The position numbers and the translations under genes are program-made. From Helicobacter mustelae (GTDB lineage Bacteria > Campylobacterota > Campylobacteria > Campylobacterales > Helicobacteraceae), in contig NZ_LS483446.1 of assembly GCF_900476215.1 (NCBI RefSeq), forward strand, positions 310,001-374,000: a DNA stretch of 64,000 nt. Direction: 5' to 3'. A model generated the notes under the pieces. The model made no database searches. It worked only from the letters and a program-made list of their open reading frames with translations, and was not told the origin of the DNA. Within the stretch, counting starts at the first letter, position 1. Each line of letters opens with the position of its first letter. Below, in pieces: positions 9,857 to 20,047 of this stretch.

Positions 9857-10244
9857 AATTCCAGCGAAGTAGAAAATCTCAAAGCAAGGCTAAACCAGCA
9901 AAAAAAAGAGATTTCTCAAGCTATGGAAGTTATGAGAATGAAGCAAGAGGCATTAGAAGAGCTGCTTTATGTCATTCCCAACATCCCTGATGAAAAAACC
10001 CCAAGAGGAGAGGATGAGAGGGAGAATCTTGAGCTTAGCAAAATCCTTGAGCCAAGAGCCTTTGATTTTATCCCCAAGGAGCATTGGGAATTAGCCCAAC
10101 AAAATGGCTGGATTGATTTTGAGCGGGGCGTAAAGCTTGCTAAGAGTCGCTTTTCTGTGTTGCGTGGCATGGGTGCAAGACTCAATCGCGCACTCATTAA
10201 TTTCATGCTGGATTGCAATCAAAAAGCAGGATTTGAGCTGGTTT
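9857..10244 (+). pseudogene. Exact 388-bp duplicate of an internal serS fragment
   Basis: These 388 bases are identical to 12124-12511 in intact serS and correspond to SerRS codons 70-198 (second half of the coiled-coil arm and the beginning of the catalytic core). No start, 5' part or catalytic motifs are present. An open frame from the ATG at 9923 runs through the fragment and on antisense into the neighbouring Hcp-like gene to 10393, which I regard as accidental. The flanks 9719-9856 and 10245-10276 hold no recognisable gene. A 12-bp inverted repeat (AAAATCCTGCAC at 9837-9848, GTGCAGGATTTT at 10301-10312) brackets the fragment. The absence of any difference implies a very recent copy or ongoing gene conversion. 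Confidence 0.93.
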
Positions 10245-10276
10245 GGCTGGGGTTAGTTTTGTGCGAGATTCATGAG

Positions 10277-10909
10277 CTAGTCTTGCACCATGTTGATACT
10301 GTGCAGGATTTTGCAGGAGCTCTCCTGCCCCTCTTGGCATTCCTTCTCAAAATAATTGCGCGCCAAATAAAAATATGCCAGCGCAATTTCTAGATTTTTT
10401 TTGAGTTTTCCCTGACCTCTCTCATACATGATGGCTAGATTGAAGCAGGCTTCAGGGACGAGTAGCGCGCAGGCTCTCTGGTAATAAAATGCGGCATTTT
10501 GGAGATTTTTGTTTACACCAAGCTCTTTGTAATAGAGATCTGCAAGCCTCTGACAGCCTATGCCATCTTCATCTTCATCGCATAATGCCTGATAATATTT
10601 CTCTGCTTTGGGACCAATTTCTAGCAGCCTTGTTTGGAAGCAGCCAAAGCTATCATGATTTTTGCAGGCAAAGTCAAAATATTGTTTGGCTTTTTTGTAG
10701 TCTCTTTCCACACCAAAGCCATTTTCATACAGCATCCCAATACCACTGCAGCCAAGCATATTTCCCATATCACAGGCCTTCTGGTAATAGGACTTGGCCT
10801 CATCATAGTCCTTTGTCTCATAAAATCTCTGCCCTTGCTTGACAAAAGCATCGCCAGGGGCTCCAAGCCCAAGGGAAAAGCTGAGCAAAAAAAAGGCAAG
10901 GATTTTCAT
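10277..10909 (-). CDS. Sel1-repeat, cysteine-rich secreted protein (Hcp family-like)
   Basis: Starts [17 protein letters not shown], a signal peptide, so the mature protein is exported. The rest is a run of Sel1-like/TPR-related helical repeats (A..YY..AC...GC pattern). Paired cysteines lie within successive repeats, as in Helicobacter cysteine-rich proteins (Hcp), where each pair forms a disulfide. Hcp proteins are secreted or periplasmic; some bind beta-lactams and interact with the host, but no specific role can be assigned here. The ATG at 10909 overlaps the glyQ stop (ATGA), so translation is probably coupled. An earlier in-frame start at 10969 would lie inside glyQ and lose the signal peptide. 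Confidence 0.82.
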   Translation of the reverse strand: MKILAFFLLSFSLGLGAPGDAFVKQGQRFYETKDYDEAKSYYQKACDMGNMLGCSGIGMLYENGFGVERDYKKAKQYFDFACKNHDSFGCFQTRLLEIGPKAEKYYQALCDEDEDGIGCQRLADLYYKELGVNKNLQNAAFYYQRACALLVPEACFNLAIMYERGQGKLKKNLEIALAYFYLARNYFEKECQEGQESSCKILHSINMVQD

Positions 10910-11799
10910 GAGATGTTTTGCAATCGCTCCTCTCGCATCCCCTCTTGTTCTTTGTATAGCAGCGCGCACTTCTTAGAGAGTTCGCGGATCTTGAGGATGA
11001 ATTCCTGGCGCTGGGAGACAGAGATGGCCTTTCTTGCATCCAGGATGTTGAAGAAATGCGAACTCATCATGACAAGATCATATGCAGGAAGGGGCAATTC
11101 TGCATCCAGGCAGCGCCTTGCTTCATTTTGTACGCTAGAAAATAATTCCCAAAGCATTTTTGTATCTGCGATTTCAAAATGATATTTGCTAAATTGATAT
11201 TCACTTTCCAAATGCACATCAGCATAATTCACCTTCTCTTGGAGTGTATTCTCCCCCCATTCTATCTCTAGGAGCGATTCTACTTGCTGAATATAGGTGA
11301 CTAGGCGCTCCACTCCATAGGTGATCTCAATGGCCACGGGATCGCATGCCACTCCTCCTACTTGCTGAAAATAAGTAAATTGCGTGATTTCCATCCCATC
11401 TAGCCACACTTCCCATCCCAAGCCCCAAGCCCCAAGTGTTGGGGATTCCCAATTATCTTCTACAAAGCGAATGTCATGCTTTTTGAGATCTAGACCCAGT
11501 ACCTCTAGGCTTTTGAGGTAGATCTCTTGGATGTTGTCTGGGCTTGGCTTGATGAGCACTTGGAATTGATAGTAACTCCCTAGGCGATTGGGGTTTTCTC
11601 CATATCTGCCATCTGTGGGGCGACGTGAGGGGGCCACATATGCAACCGACCATGGCTTAGTATCTAGGCTCCTTAGCAAGGTGGCTGGATGAAATGTCCC
11701 AGCGCCCGCTGGGATGTCATAGGGCTGCACAATGATGCATCCTTGCTCCTTCCAGAATTCTTGAAGTTTGAGCAAAATATTTGAAAAAGTGGGCCGCAT
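10906..11799 (-). CDS. glyQ: Glycyl-tRNA synthetase alpha subunit
   Basis: Alpha chain of the heterotetrameric glycyl-tRNA synthetase that charges tRNA-Gly. It contains the highly conserved block [20 protein letters not shown] and the [18 protein letters not shown] catalytic region. The start at 11799 ([12 protein letters not shown]) gives 297 residues, matching the family; an upstream ATG at 11847 would add 16 atypical residues. The beta subunit glyS is not in the window, as expected when the genes are separated in Helicobacter. It is divergent from serS and lies between the two copies of the serS repeat. Confidence 0.95.
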   Translation of the reverse strand: MRPTFSNILLKLQEFWKEQGCIIVQPYDIPAGAGTFHPATLLRSLDTKPWSVAYVAPSRRPTDGRYGENPNRLGSYYQFQVLIKPSPDNIQEIYLKSLEVLGLDLKKHDIRFVEDNWESPTLGAWGLGWEVWLDGMEITQFTYFQQVGGVACDPVAIEITYGVERLVTYIQQVESLLEIEWGENTLQEKVNYADVHLESEYQFSKYHFEIADTKMLWELFSSVQNEARRCLDAELPLPAYDLVMMSSHFFNILDARKAISVSQRQEFILKIRELSKKCALLYKEQEGMREERLQNIS

Positions 11800-11916
11800 A
11801 AAATACCTTTGAGAATTGGGATAAACATGGGAAATTATAGCAGGCAAATCGTCAAAAAAGCCATGGATTTTTATGCTAGAATTTTACAGCGAAATTTTCA
11901 CAAAAAGGCCTAGGCA

Positions 11917-13215
11917 ATGATTGATGTGAGGTTGTTGGTAAGTGATTTTGATGCAGTGAGTCAGAAATTGCAGAAGAAAAAAGTAGGGGCTGTTTTGCTA
12001 CAGGATTTAAAGGCGCGTGCGCAGGAATACAAAAGCGCCAAACAAGGGCTAGAAACCCTGCAAGCAGAGCAGAATAAGAACTCCAAGATTTTTGGCTCTT
12101 TGATGGCACAAAAAGATTCCCAAAATTCCAGCGAAGTAGAAAATCTCAAAGCAAGGCTAAACCAGCAAAAAAAAGAGATTTCTCAAGCTATGGAAGTTAT
12201 GAGAATGAAGCAAGAGGCATTAGAAGAGCTGCTTTATGTCATTCCCAACATCCCTGATGAAAAAACCCCAAGAGGAGAGGATGAGAGGGAGAATCTTGAG
12301 CTTAGCAAAATCCTTGAGCCAAGAGCCTTTGATTTTATCCCCAAGGAGCATTGGGAATTAGCCCAACAAAATGGCTGGATTGATTTTGAGCGGGGCGTAA
12401 AGCTTGCTAAGAGTCGCTTTTCTGTGTTGCGTGGCATGGGTGCAAGACTCAATCGCGCACTCATTAATTTCATGCTGGATTGCAATCAAAAAGCAGGATT
12501 TGAGCTGGTTTCAGCCCCTGTGATTGTCAATGAAAAGATGCTTTTTGGCACCGGACAGTTGCCAAAATTTGCAGAAGATATGTTTCGCATCGATGGCAAT
12601 ATGGATCCGCTTCATGTCGGAGAGGAAGAAGAAAAACAAGATCTCTATCTCATCTCCACGTCAGAGATCACGCTTACAAATCTCTATTATGATGAGATTC
12701 TCCAAGCAGAGGATTTGCCTCTTTTGCTCACTACACAAACTCCTTGCTTTCGCAAAGAAGCAGGGAGTGCAGGGAGGGATACCAGAGGCATGATCCGCCA
12801 GCACCAATTTGATAAGGTAGAATTGGTTGCCATCACAAAGCCTGAGCAAAGTGATGCAATCCAGCAGAAAATGATAGATACAGCAAGCGGGATTTTGCGT
12901 ACACTGGGGCTTCCTCATCGCCTAGTCCAGCTTTGTGGCGGGGATTTGGGATTTTGTGCGAGCAATACTGTAGATCTTGAAGTATGGCTGCCAGGGCAGA
13001 ATTGCTATCGAGAAATCAGCTCCATTAGCAACACCAGGGATTTTCAGGCGCGCAGAGCAAAAATCCGATACAAAGAGGACAAAAAAAATCACCTTGTACA
13101 CACGCTCAATGGCTCCTCTCTGGCTGTGGGGCGCACGCTCATTGCCATTATGGAGAATTATCAAAACAAAGATGGCAGCATCACCATCCCAGAGGCACTC
13201 AAGCCTTATTTGTGA
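11917..13215 (+). CDS. serS: Seryl-tRNA synthetase
   Basis: Class II synthetase charging tRNA-Ser and tRNA-Sec, 432 residues. It has an N-terminal coiled-coil tRNA-binding arm (about 25-110) and class II motifs 2 ([21 protein letters not shown]) and 3 ([20 protein letters not shown]). Codons 70-198 are duplicated exactly at 9857-10244. The complete length and intact motifs show this is the functional copy. The 806-residue TPR membrane protein follows seven bases after the stop. Confidence 0.96.
   Translation: MIDVRLLVSDFDAVSQKLQKKKVGAVLLQDLKARAQEYKSAKQGLETLQAEQNKNSKIFGSLMAQKDSQNSSEVENLKARLNQQKKEISQAMEVMRMKQEALEELLYVIPNIPDEKTPRGEDERENLELSKILEPRAFDFIPKEHWELAQQNGWIDFERGVKLAKSRFSVLRGMGARLNRALINFMLDCNQKAGFELVSAPVIVNEKMLFGTGQLPKFAEDMFRIDGNMDPLHVGEEEEKQDLYLISTSEITLTNLYYDEILQAEDLPLLLTTQTPCFRKEAGSAGRDTRGMIRQHQFDKVELVAITKPEQSDAIQQKMIDTASGILRTLGLPHRLVQLCGGDLGFCASNTVDLEVWLPGQNCYREISSISNTRDFQARRAKIRYKEDKKNHLVHTLNGSSLAVGRTLIAIMENYQNKDGSITIPEALKPYL
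12124..12511 (+). repeat. Direct repeat, parental copy within serS
   Basis: Identical in all 388 positions to 9857-10244, in the same orientation and offset by 2267 bp. The pair encloses the Hcp-like gene, glyQ and the 5' end of serS. Recombination between the copies would delete essential genes, while unequal exchange could duplicate glyQ. Confidence 0.95.
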
Positions 13216-13222
13216 TTGATTC

Positions 13223-15643
13223 ATGGCAAATACTGAGGAACAAGGCAAAAAGAAGATTCTGGTTTTTTTTGAGAGCATTTCTAGCAAGTGCAAAGATGCC
13301 CTTAAGTCGCTAAAAAAACTTCCCAAAAAGCAGAAAATCCTCTATTCTGGCACTGCGAGCGGGGTTGTTTTGCTTTTGATTACATTGGTGATTTTGTGGC
13401 TGATTTTTGGCCACAAAAATGCAAAAAAAAAGCAAACCCTCCCCATTCAGACAAAGATTGAGATAGCCAATCAAGAAAAGAGCAATCAAGAAGAAGATAT
13501 TCCCCAAGAGTTGCTTGCCTCTCTGCCCAAACCAGATAGCATACTCGCTTCCATCAATAATCATGAGCTCAATAGTATGATTCAAAAAGCAGATGTCCTC
13601 TACACCAATGGAGATGTAACAGAGGCGCTGAATGTTTTTGAGAAGATTGCAAATTTTTCGCAGTCACTTGCTAGCTACAATCTTGGGGTGGTGCGCATGC
13701 GCCAAAAGGAATATGGGCTAGCAATAAAGTCCTTTGATGAGGCAATCAGTACGGGTGAGGATGTGAGTCTAGCAGCCCTTGATGCTGGGGTTGCAGCGCG
13801 CCATTTGGGGAATCAAAAGGCATATCGCTATTATCTCAACCTTGCAGCAAAGGAGCTAAGCAAAGAGTCCAAAGAAAAGTTTTATAGCTATTTGTATGCA
13901 CTCATTCAGTTTTATCAGCAAAATTATTTTGCCGCATTAAGTGCGCTCACCCATCCTAATTCTCCCTCTTTTGTGAGCAAGAGCGATGATTTGCTTATGC
14001 GCACTTTTTTGACCCTGGATGATAGTAGCAATGCCATCAAGGTCCTAGAAAAATCCCAAGACAAAGACAAAAAGATGCTTGGCTTACTGTATGGGCGGGT
14101 TGGGGATTATAAAAAGGCACGGGAATATCTGCTTTCTTATACCAACAAGAATCATGGGGATGTGGGTGCACAAATGGCGTTGCAGATCGTGTTTTTGAAA
14201 ATGCACGACTTTGCCAATGCAGCAAGGATGCTAGATACCATCAATGCTTCTGATGCGGCAAAAAAACAGGCTTTTGAGGCCTATCCCATCAAAATCACCC
14301 TAGCCCCCAAGCTTTTTGATGTGAATTTGGCACAAGAAATTTTTGTAAAAAAATTCCTAGATCCCAAGGACCCCGCTTCGTATAAACTGCTCTTTTATTA
14401 TGCACCCTTCAAGGTTTTCAACATCAAAGATGCGCTTGAGCTCACGCAAGAAGGCGGGGCGCTTTCTCTGCAAAATATCCAAGCCTCTGAGGAGAAAATG
14501 ATCCAAAGCCAGACCATTGCACAAATTGATAAAAGCATCACGGAGTCTTTGAGTTTTGTTGATAAAAAGCATCTGCGCAAGGCCATTGGCGTACTAAAGA
14601 AAGTGCTAGAGAAAAATCCCAATCACTCGATCTTGCATTATGATGCGGGATTATTGTATGCGCAGATGGAGGATTATGGGCGTGCGTATAAGCATTTCAT
14701 CAAGGCATATTATCTTGATAGCAAGGAATTGGATGCAGGAATGTTTGCCATCCTCACTTCTTATTTTTTGAACAAAGATACCTCAAGAATCCAAAACGAA
14801 ATCACTAAGAATTTCGAAAATCTCGCGCCAAAAAATCCTGAGCAGCGCAAATTTTTGTTGGCATTTTTGGGCTATCTCAATAACAACATCGGGGATGAGA
14901 TGGCTTGGGTGGATGATGTCAAAGAAAAAAAATCCATCTATTATGCACTTAAGGCTGCCTATGCGATTCGTCAAAAAGATCATAAGGCCATCATCTCTGC
15001 CTTTGGCTCTTTAAGAGACATGTACAAAAATGATTTTATTACCAATGTTTTCTATGCTGTGGCAGAGAATTTCAATACCAATTTCAAAGAAATTGCACTC
15101 AAGCTGCATAATATTTTTGTGGATAATCGCTATAACCTTGATAGCGTCTATTATGGCCCCGCACTTGCTAGGGAATTTTATGCTCATATTGGATTTATTA
15201 CAGGCTCGCTTCAGAGCCAAGAAAATCTTTTGCAACAAAAGCTCACCTCCTCCCTTGGCAACAATAATGGCATCTTGCAGGCCCTGGGGCTTGTGAATAT
15301 CTATCAGCACAAATTTGAGCAGGCCTATGATACCTACAATCTCTTGATTAACCAGCTTGGCGAGGATGATGCGCGCACGCAGTTTCTTGCAGCAGTCGCA
15401 GCGGTTGGCATGAATGACAAGGACAATGCCAGCTTGCTCTTGCAGCTCTCCAAAATGAATGCGGATTCAGAATTTGAGACGCGTTTTGCCCTGGGCATTC
15501 TCTATCAGCAGGCTGGGAATTTCAGGGCTGCTATCGCACACTACAATATGATTATTGGCAGGAGCTTTGATCTGGGTTTTTTTGATTTTGAGATTGATGT
15601 GCCAAAGATCCTAGCCCTCCAAAAAGCAGCCAAAAAATTATGA
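13223..15643 (+). CDS. Membrane-anchored TPR-repeat protein
   Basis: Protein of 806 residues with one transmembrane helix near 35-62 (TASGVVLLLITLVILWLIFG). A short Lys-rich cytoplasmic N-terminus precedes the helix and a long region of tetratricopeptide-like repeats follows it (for example ASYNLGVVRMRQKEYGLAIKSF, and several others to the C-terminus), predicted to be periplasmic. TPRs mediate protein-protein contacts; no enzyme domain is visible. A similar gene stands between serS and uvrD in H. pylori. It lies in a packed operon whose next gene, uvrD, overlaps its stop by four bases. Function unknown. Confidence 0.8.
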   Translation: MANTEEQGKKKILVFFESISSKCKDALKSLKKLPKKQKILYSGTASGVVLLLITLVILWLIFGHKNAKKKQTLPIQTKIEIANQEKSNQEEDIPQELLASLPKPDSILASINNHELNSMIQKADVLYTNGDVTEALNVFEKIANFSQSLASYNLGVVRMRQKEYGLAIKSFDEAISTGEDVSLAALDAGVAARHLGNQKAYRYYLNLAAKELSKESKEKFYSYLYALIQFYQQNYFAALSALTHPNSPSFVSKSDDLLMRTFLTLDDSSNAIKVLEKSQDKDKKMLGLLYGRVGDYKKAREYLLSYTNKNHGDVGAQMALQIVFLKMHDFANAARMLDTINASDAAKKQAFEAYPIKITLAPKLFDVNLAQEIFVKKFLDPKDPASYKLLFYYAPFKVFNIKDALELTQEGGALSLQNIQASEEKMIQSQTIAQIDKSITESLSFVDKKHLRKAIGVLKKVLEKNPNHSILHYDAGLLYAQMEDYGRAYKHFIKAYYLDSKELDAGMFAILTSYFLNKDTSRIQNEITKNFENLAPKNPEQRKFLLAFLGYLNNNIGDEMAWVDDVKEKKSIYYALKAAYAIRQKDHKAIISAFGSLRDMYKNDFITNVFYAVAENFNTNFKEIALKLHNIFVDNRYNLDSVYYGPALAREFYAHIGFITGSLQSQENLLQQKLTSSLGNNNGILQALGLVNIYQHKFEQAYDTYNLLINQLGEDDARTQFLAAVAAVGMNDKDNASLLLQLSKMNADSEFETRFALGILYQQAGNFRAAIAHYNMIIGRSFDLGFFDFEIDVPKILALQKAAKKL

Positions 15644-17778
15644 CAAAAGCCTACCAAGACCTAAACCCCGCTCAAAGAGAGGCTATAGAGCACATTGATG
15701 GCCCCATTCTTGTGCTCGCAGGGGCTGGTAGTGGCAAAACCAAGACCCTCACTACGCGCCTGGCCTATCTCATCGATGAAGTGGGTATCCCGGCGCATCA
15801 GACCTTGATGCTGACCTTTACCAACAAGGCGAGCAAAGAAATGCGAGAGCGCGCACTCTCTTTGATGTCAAACCCCATTCACCCCCCACTTCTTTGCACA
15901 TTCCACCGTTTTGGTTTGATGTTTTTGAAATTCTATATTAGAGAGTTGGGGCGCGGAGAGAATTTTGTGCTGCTTGATAGTGATGATAAAAAAAAGCTAA
16001 TCAAGCAAGTAAGCACAGAGATTCTAAGAGGCTCAAAGGAACTTATGCCAAAAAACCTCATCCAAAAGACCAAAAATGAAGATGAGGATTCTGCTCCCAC
16101 CAAGCTTAGCCCTGGTTATCTAGAATACATCATCTCCCAGCTCAAAAATTCCCTCATCCTGCCTGAGGGATTTTTTGCTAGTGCATCAAATCCCACGCAG
16201 ATGAGCATCGCAAAGATTTATCAAGGATACCAACAAGCACTCATTGAGCAAAATCTCATAGATTTTGATGATTTAATCTTGCTGCCCTATCAGATCTTGG
16301 AGCAAAATCAAAATCTTGCCATGGAAGTCTCTAGGCGCTATGCTTACATTATGGTGGATGAATATCAGGATACAAATTTTTTGCAATTCAAGCTTTTAGA
16401 AAAGCTTTGCAGCGCGCATCAAAATCTTTGTGTGGTGGGCGATGATGATCAGAGCATTTATGGATGGAGGGGGGCAGAAATTGGGAATATCTTGAATTTT
16501 CATAAATTTTTCCCCGATACAAAAACCATCAGACTAGAGGAGAATTATCGCTCTAGTCAAGAGATTTTGGAGGCTAGCAATCAGCTCATCGCCCACAATA
16601 AGCAGCGCTTAGGCAAGGTGCTATATAGTCATAAGGGCAGGGGAGAGAATGTGGAACTGCTCCACAATCCAGATGAAAATCTTGAATCTCAGGTGCTAGC
16701 AAAAAAAATCCAAAGCCTTTTGAGAGAGGGGGCAAGGGTGGATGAGATTGCTATTTTGTTCCGACTCAATGCACTCTCCCGCGCGCTAGAAGATGGGCTA
16801 AACAAGGCAAAAATCCCCTATTGTCTCATTGGCACGATTCGATTTTATGAGCGTGCAGAGATTAAGGATATCTTGGCATATCTGCGCTATCTCATCAATG
16901 ATAGGGATGATTTTTCGCTAGAGCGCATCATCAATCAGCCAAAAAGAGGGATTGGAAAAACCACAAAAGAGGCGATTTTCTCCCTTGCAAAAGAGAGAAG
17001 AATCAGCGTGGCAGAGGCATTTTCCCTAGGGCTTTATGAGGGGGTTTTGAGCCAAAAGATCCTCAAAAATCTCAAAGGTTTTTTTGGCACCTTAGAGGAG
17101 CTGCGAGGACTAGAGATGCAGCCAGAGAGGATTATTGGAGTATTTTTGGATCGCTTTGAGCTCCGCAATTGCTATGAGGATGAGTTTGGGGGGAATGATA
17201 GATTGGCAAATATTCAGGAATTCCAGGGTTTATTGAAGGATTATTTCCATCACAATCCCACTCATATCCTGCAGGATTTTCTCAATGATATCCCGCTAGA
17301 GAGCGAGCTTGACATGCAAAATGATCATGGGGTCAAGTGCATGAGTATCCATACTGCGAAGGGATTAGAGTTTGATTATGTTTTTGTCATTGGGTTAGAA
17401 GAGGGATTTACTCCCTTGTTGCGTGAGGGGGTGGATATGGAAGAAGAGCGCAGGCTCACTTATGTGGCTTTTACACGCGCTAGAAAAAAGCTTTTTGTAA
17501 GCTATGTGGATTCGCGTTATCATCAAGGGATACGCAAACCAATCAGCCCATCAAGATTTTTGCTCGAATCCCAAATCCTAAAATCTCATACATCCCAAAA
17601 TATAGCCCAGAAGAAAATGGGTACCATCAGCAAGGGGGATTTGGTATTGCATAAGGTTTTTGGCACTGGGCGCGTGGAGGAAGTGCGAAAGAGTGGAGAG
17701 GATGAGATTTACTCCATTAATTTTGGAGGATTGATTAAACCTATACTTTCTCGATTTGTCACAAAGGTAGAGTCATGA
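15640..17778 (+). CDS. uvrD: UvrD/PcrA/Rep-type superfamily 1 DNA helicase
   Basis: ATP-dependent 3'-5' helicase of 712 residues. It shows the SF1 motifs in order: Walker A AGAGSGKTKTL near 28-38, motif Ia TFTNKASKEM, motif II VDEYQDTN, motif III GDDDQSIYGWRGA, motif IV RLEENYRS, motif V HTAKGLEFDYVFVIG and motif VI YVAFTRARKKL. It would unwind DNA in nucleotide-excision and mismatch-linked repair and remove RecA or replication barriers. It overlaps both the TPR gene before it and flgA after it by four bases (ATGA), so expression is coupled. Confidence 0.94.
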   Translation: MTKAYQDLNPAQREAIEHIDGPILVLAGAGSGKTKTLTTRLAYLIDEVGIPAHQTLMLTFTNKASKEMRERALSLMSNPIHPPLLCTFHRFGLMFLKFYIRELGRGENFVLLDSDDKKKLIKQVSTEILRGSKELMPKNLIQKTKNEDEDSAPTKLSPGYLEYIISQLKNSLILPEGFFASASNPTQMSIAKIYQGYQQALIEQNLIDFDDLILLPYQILEQNQNLAMEVSRRYAYIMVDEYQDTNFLQFKLLEKLCSAHQNLCVVGDDDQSIYGWRGAEIGNILNFHKFFPDTKTIRLEENYRSSQEILEASNQLIAHNKQRLGKVLYSHKGRGENVELLHNPDENLESQVLAKKIQSLLREGARVDEIAILFRLNALSRALEDGLNKAKIPYCLIGTIRFYERAEIKDILAYLRYLINDRDDFSLERIINQPKRGIGKTTKEAIFSLAKERRISVAEAFSLGLYEGVLSQKILKNLKGFFGTLEELRGLEMQPERIIGVFLDRFELRNCYEDEFGGNDRLANIQEFQGLLKDYFHHNPTHILQDFLNDIPLESELDMQNDHGVKCMSIHTAKGLEFDYVFVIGLEEGFTPLLREGVDMEEERRLTYVAFTRARKKLFVSYVDSRYHQGIRKPISPSRFLLESQILKSHTSQNIAQKKMGTISKGDLVLHKVFGTGRVEEVRKSGEDEIYSINFGGLIKPILSRFVTKVES

Positions 17779-18440
17779 AAAAATGGTTTTTCTTCCTGGC
17801 ATTTTTGCATGTTTTGTGGAGTGATAATATCACGAGCATCGAGAAAAAAATCAAGCAGGATTATGAGGCCTATTACAAAAATAATGCCCTTGTAATCAAG
17901 GGGATAAAATTATTGCTCGATGCCTCTAGTCAGATTAATGAGGTAAGACTAGAGCATATTGCACTAGAGGATGAGAAATTTGGAGGGGATGGAAGGGTGC
18001 GCATTATCTTTGTCTTTGAAAACAAAAAATACACCCATAGCATTGCTTATAAAATCCATGGCGATCTCAAAGTGGTTTTTGCCAAAATTGGAATCAAAAA
18101 ATCCCAAGACATCACCAAGGAAAATACTTTGATCAAAACCATTCCCTTGGGGGCTTTGCAAAATAGCCCCATTGGCCTTTCTGATATTGATAATATCAGC
18201 GCCAAGATCTTCATCCCTAGCGGTGGGATGATTGTAAATTCTCTTGTGGCAAATAAGATTTTGATTCGCAAAAATGATAGTTTTCTTGCCATCTATAAAG
18301 AGGGAAATATGCAAATCCAGCTTACATTGATTGCAAAGCAAGATGGCGCAAAGGATGCGATTATTGAGGCCTATAATCCCGAGAGCAAAAAAACCCTGCG
18401 CGTGAGGGTTTTGAGCAATGCTATGGGAGAGATTTTGTGA
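17775..18440 (+). CDS. flgA: Flagellar basal body P-ring formation protein FlgA
   Basis: Periplasmic chaperone that helps the P-ring protein FlgI assemble around the flagellar rod, 221 residues. An N-terminal hydrophobic export signal (KKWFFFLAFLHVLWS) is followed by a weakly conserved region. The SAF-like C-terminal domain typical of FlgA covers about 120-221 (GGMIVNSLVANKILIRKNDS and ARVLSNAMGEIL-like end). Its place after uvrD matches H. pylori. Moderate divergence makes the call good but not certain. Confidence 0.82.
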   Translation: MKKWFFFLAFLHVLWSDNITSIEKKIKQDYEAYYKNNALVIKGIKLLLDASSQINEVRLEHIALEDEKFGGDGRVRIIFVFENKKYTHSIAYKIHGDLKVVFAKIGIKKSQDITKENTLIKTIPLGALQNSPIGLSDIDNISAKIFIPSGGMIVNSLVANKILIRKNDSFLAIYKEGNMQIQLTLIAKQDGAKDAIIEAYNPESKKTLRVRVLSNAMGEIL

Positions 18441-18447
18441 GGGAAAT

Positions 18448-18990
18448 ATGAAATTTACTTTGGCAATCAGTGGGGCAAGTGGGGTGCATTTGGGTCTTAG
18501 ATTTCTCTCCAATCTCCCCAAGGAATGGGAGTTGTTTTTGGTGCTTAGCAGGGGAGCAAAGGAAGTGATTACACAGGAAAAAACTCCTTTGGAATTTTCT
18601 CAAAAACTAGAGATTTTGGATTGTCAAGATCTTGGAGCCTGCATTGCTTCAGGGAGTTTTGGAGTAGAAAAGATGGCAATCATCCCCACCTCTATGAATA
18701 AGCTTGCCAAAATTTCTCATGGCATCGCAGATGATCTTATCACTCGTGCAGCCTCTGTGATGATTAAAGAGCGCAAGACTTTATTGCTAGCTCCGCGTGA
18801 GATGCCTCTTTCTCCCATTGCACTAGAAAATATGCTGCGCCTCTCGCAAACTGGAGTCATCATCGCTCCGCCGATTTTGGGATATTATGCAGGGATTGAG
18901 GATTTGGAGGGGATGGAGGATTTTTTGATTGGGAAATGGCTAGATAGCTTGCAAATCCCACACAATCTGTATCGAAGGTGGAAGGCATGA
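18448..18990 (+). CDS. ubiX: Flavin prenyltransferase UbiX
   Basis: Makes prenylated FMN from dimethylallyl phosphate and FMN, the cofactor of UbiD-type decarboxylases used in quinone biosynthesis. The FMN-binding start is [18 protein letters not shown], and the conserved tail segment [18 protein letters not shown] is present. ATG 18448 is chosen because the family motif starts there; an in-frame upstream ATG at 18418 lies inside flgA. The stop overlaps the coaD start (ATGA). In Helicobacter the partner UbiD-like enzyme would serve menaquinone synthesis, consistent with mqnC in this window. Confidence 0.93.
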   Translation: MKFTLAISGASGVHLGLRFLSNLPKEWELFLVLSRGAKEVITQEKTPLEFSQKLEILDCQDLGACIASGSFGVEKMAIIPTSMNKLAKISHGIADDLITRAASVMIKERKTLLLAPREMPLSPIALENMLRLSQTGVIIAPPILGYYAGIEDLEGMEDFLIGKWLDSLQIPHNLYRRWKA

Positions 18991-19475
18991 GAAGGCTCGC
19001 AATTTATCCAGGGACTTTTGATCCATTGACTAATGGGCATTTGGATGTCATCAAACGCAGCGCAGAGCTTTTTGATAATCTCATCGTCGCAGTAGCCAAG
19101 AATAGCGCTAAATCTCCTCTTTTTAGCCTAGAGGATCGCATTGAGATGCTAGGGCTAGCAACTAGGGATTTTAGCAATGTTTCTTGCGTGGGATTTGATA
19201 ATTTGCTTGCAGATTTTGCCAAGCAAAATGGTGCGCGTGTGCTCATTCGAGGCTTGCGCGTGATGAGTGATTTTGAATATGAATTGCAGATGGGCTATGC
19301 CAATGCTTCGCTAAATACAGAGCTAGAGACGATTTATTTTATGCCCAGTCTTAAAAATGCCTTTATTAGCTCCTCAATCGTGCGCAATATCTTGGAGTAT
19401 GGAGGGAAAATTTCTCATATTGTGCCCCATGCGGTGTTTGAATATATTTTATCTAAGGGCAAGCCATGTATATAG
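18987..19475 (+). CDS. coaD: Phosphopantetheine adenylyltransferase
   Basis: Fourth step of coenzyme A synthesis, transferring AMP from ATP to 4'-phosphopantetheine. The nucleotidyltransferase (T/H)xGH motif appears as [18 protein letters not shown] at the N-terminus, and the conserved [15 protein letters not shown] and ISSSIVRNI blocks follow. The start at 18987 overlaps the ubiX stop, and the stop overlaps the tmk start by ten bases. Full length is 162 residues. Confidence 0.97.
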   Translation: MRRLAIYPGTFDPLTNGHLDVIKRSAELFDNLIVAVAKNSAKSPLFSLEDRIEMLGLATRDFSNVSCVGFDNLLADFAKQNGARVLIRGLRVMSDFEYELQMGYANASLNTELETIYFMPSLKNAFISSSIVRNILEYGGKISHIVPHAVFEYILSKGKPCI

Positions 19476-20047
19476 TATTTGAGGGCATTGATACCAGTGG
19501 CAAAACTACGCAAATTGAGTTATTAAAGCCCCTTTTTCCCCATGCAATCTTTACTAGAGAGCCAGGAGGTAGCAGGATCGGAGAAAAGATACGAAAAATG
19601 ATTTTGGAGCAAGAGGGATTAAATCCTACTGCAGAATTCTTCTTATTTCTAGCCGATCGTGCCCAGCATATAAGTGAAGTGATCTTGCCACACAAAAAGG
19701 ATCTCATCATCGCAGATCGCAGCTTTGTTTCAGGAATTGCTTATGCAGAGGATCTCTTTCCAGAAGCCTATGAGCTGAATTTATTTGCCATGCAGGGCCT
19801 CTTGCCAGATAAAGTCATTGTGTTTAAGATAGATCAAGAAGACTTGTGCAAGCGACTCAAAAATAAGCATAATGACGTGATTGAAAAGCGTGGAATGGAT
19901 TATTTGCTAAGGGTTCAAGAGAATTTATTGAGCATCACCAAGCGTCTAGAAAAAGAAAGGGGGGTGGAGAGATTGGTGCTTGATGCAGGGAAAAATCCAA
20001 GAGATTTGCATCAAGAAATCTTAAAAGCCCTGCCATGCGATGCATAG
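19466..20047 (+). CDS. tmk: Thymidylate kinase
   Basis: Phosphorylates dTMP to dTDP for DNA synthesis, 193 residues. It has the P-loop [16 protein letters not shown] at the N-terminus and the DR(S/Y) motif [15 protein letters not shown]. It overlaps coaD by ten bases at its 5' end and the comF-like gene by thirteen at its 3' end, so it is part of a densely coupled cluster. Confidence 0.97.
   Translation: MYIVFEGIDTSGKTTQIELLKPLFPHAIFTREPGGSRIGEKIRKMILEQEGLNPTAEFFLFLADRAQHISEVILPHKKDLIIADRSFVSGIAYAEDLFPEAYELNLFAMQGLLPDKVIVFKIDQEDLCKRLKNKHNDVIEKRGMDYLLRVQENLLSITKRLEKERGVERLVLDAGKNPRDLHQEILKALPCDA

Noticed and set aside
9923-10393. 156-residue open frame starting in the duplicated serS fragment
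   Set aside because: The first part is SerRS residues from Met92 and the rest is antisense to the Hcp-like gene. It is a chimera of unrelated frames without a ribosome site, so I list the region as a pseudogene.
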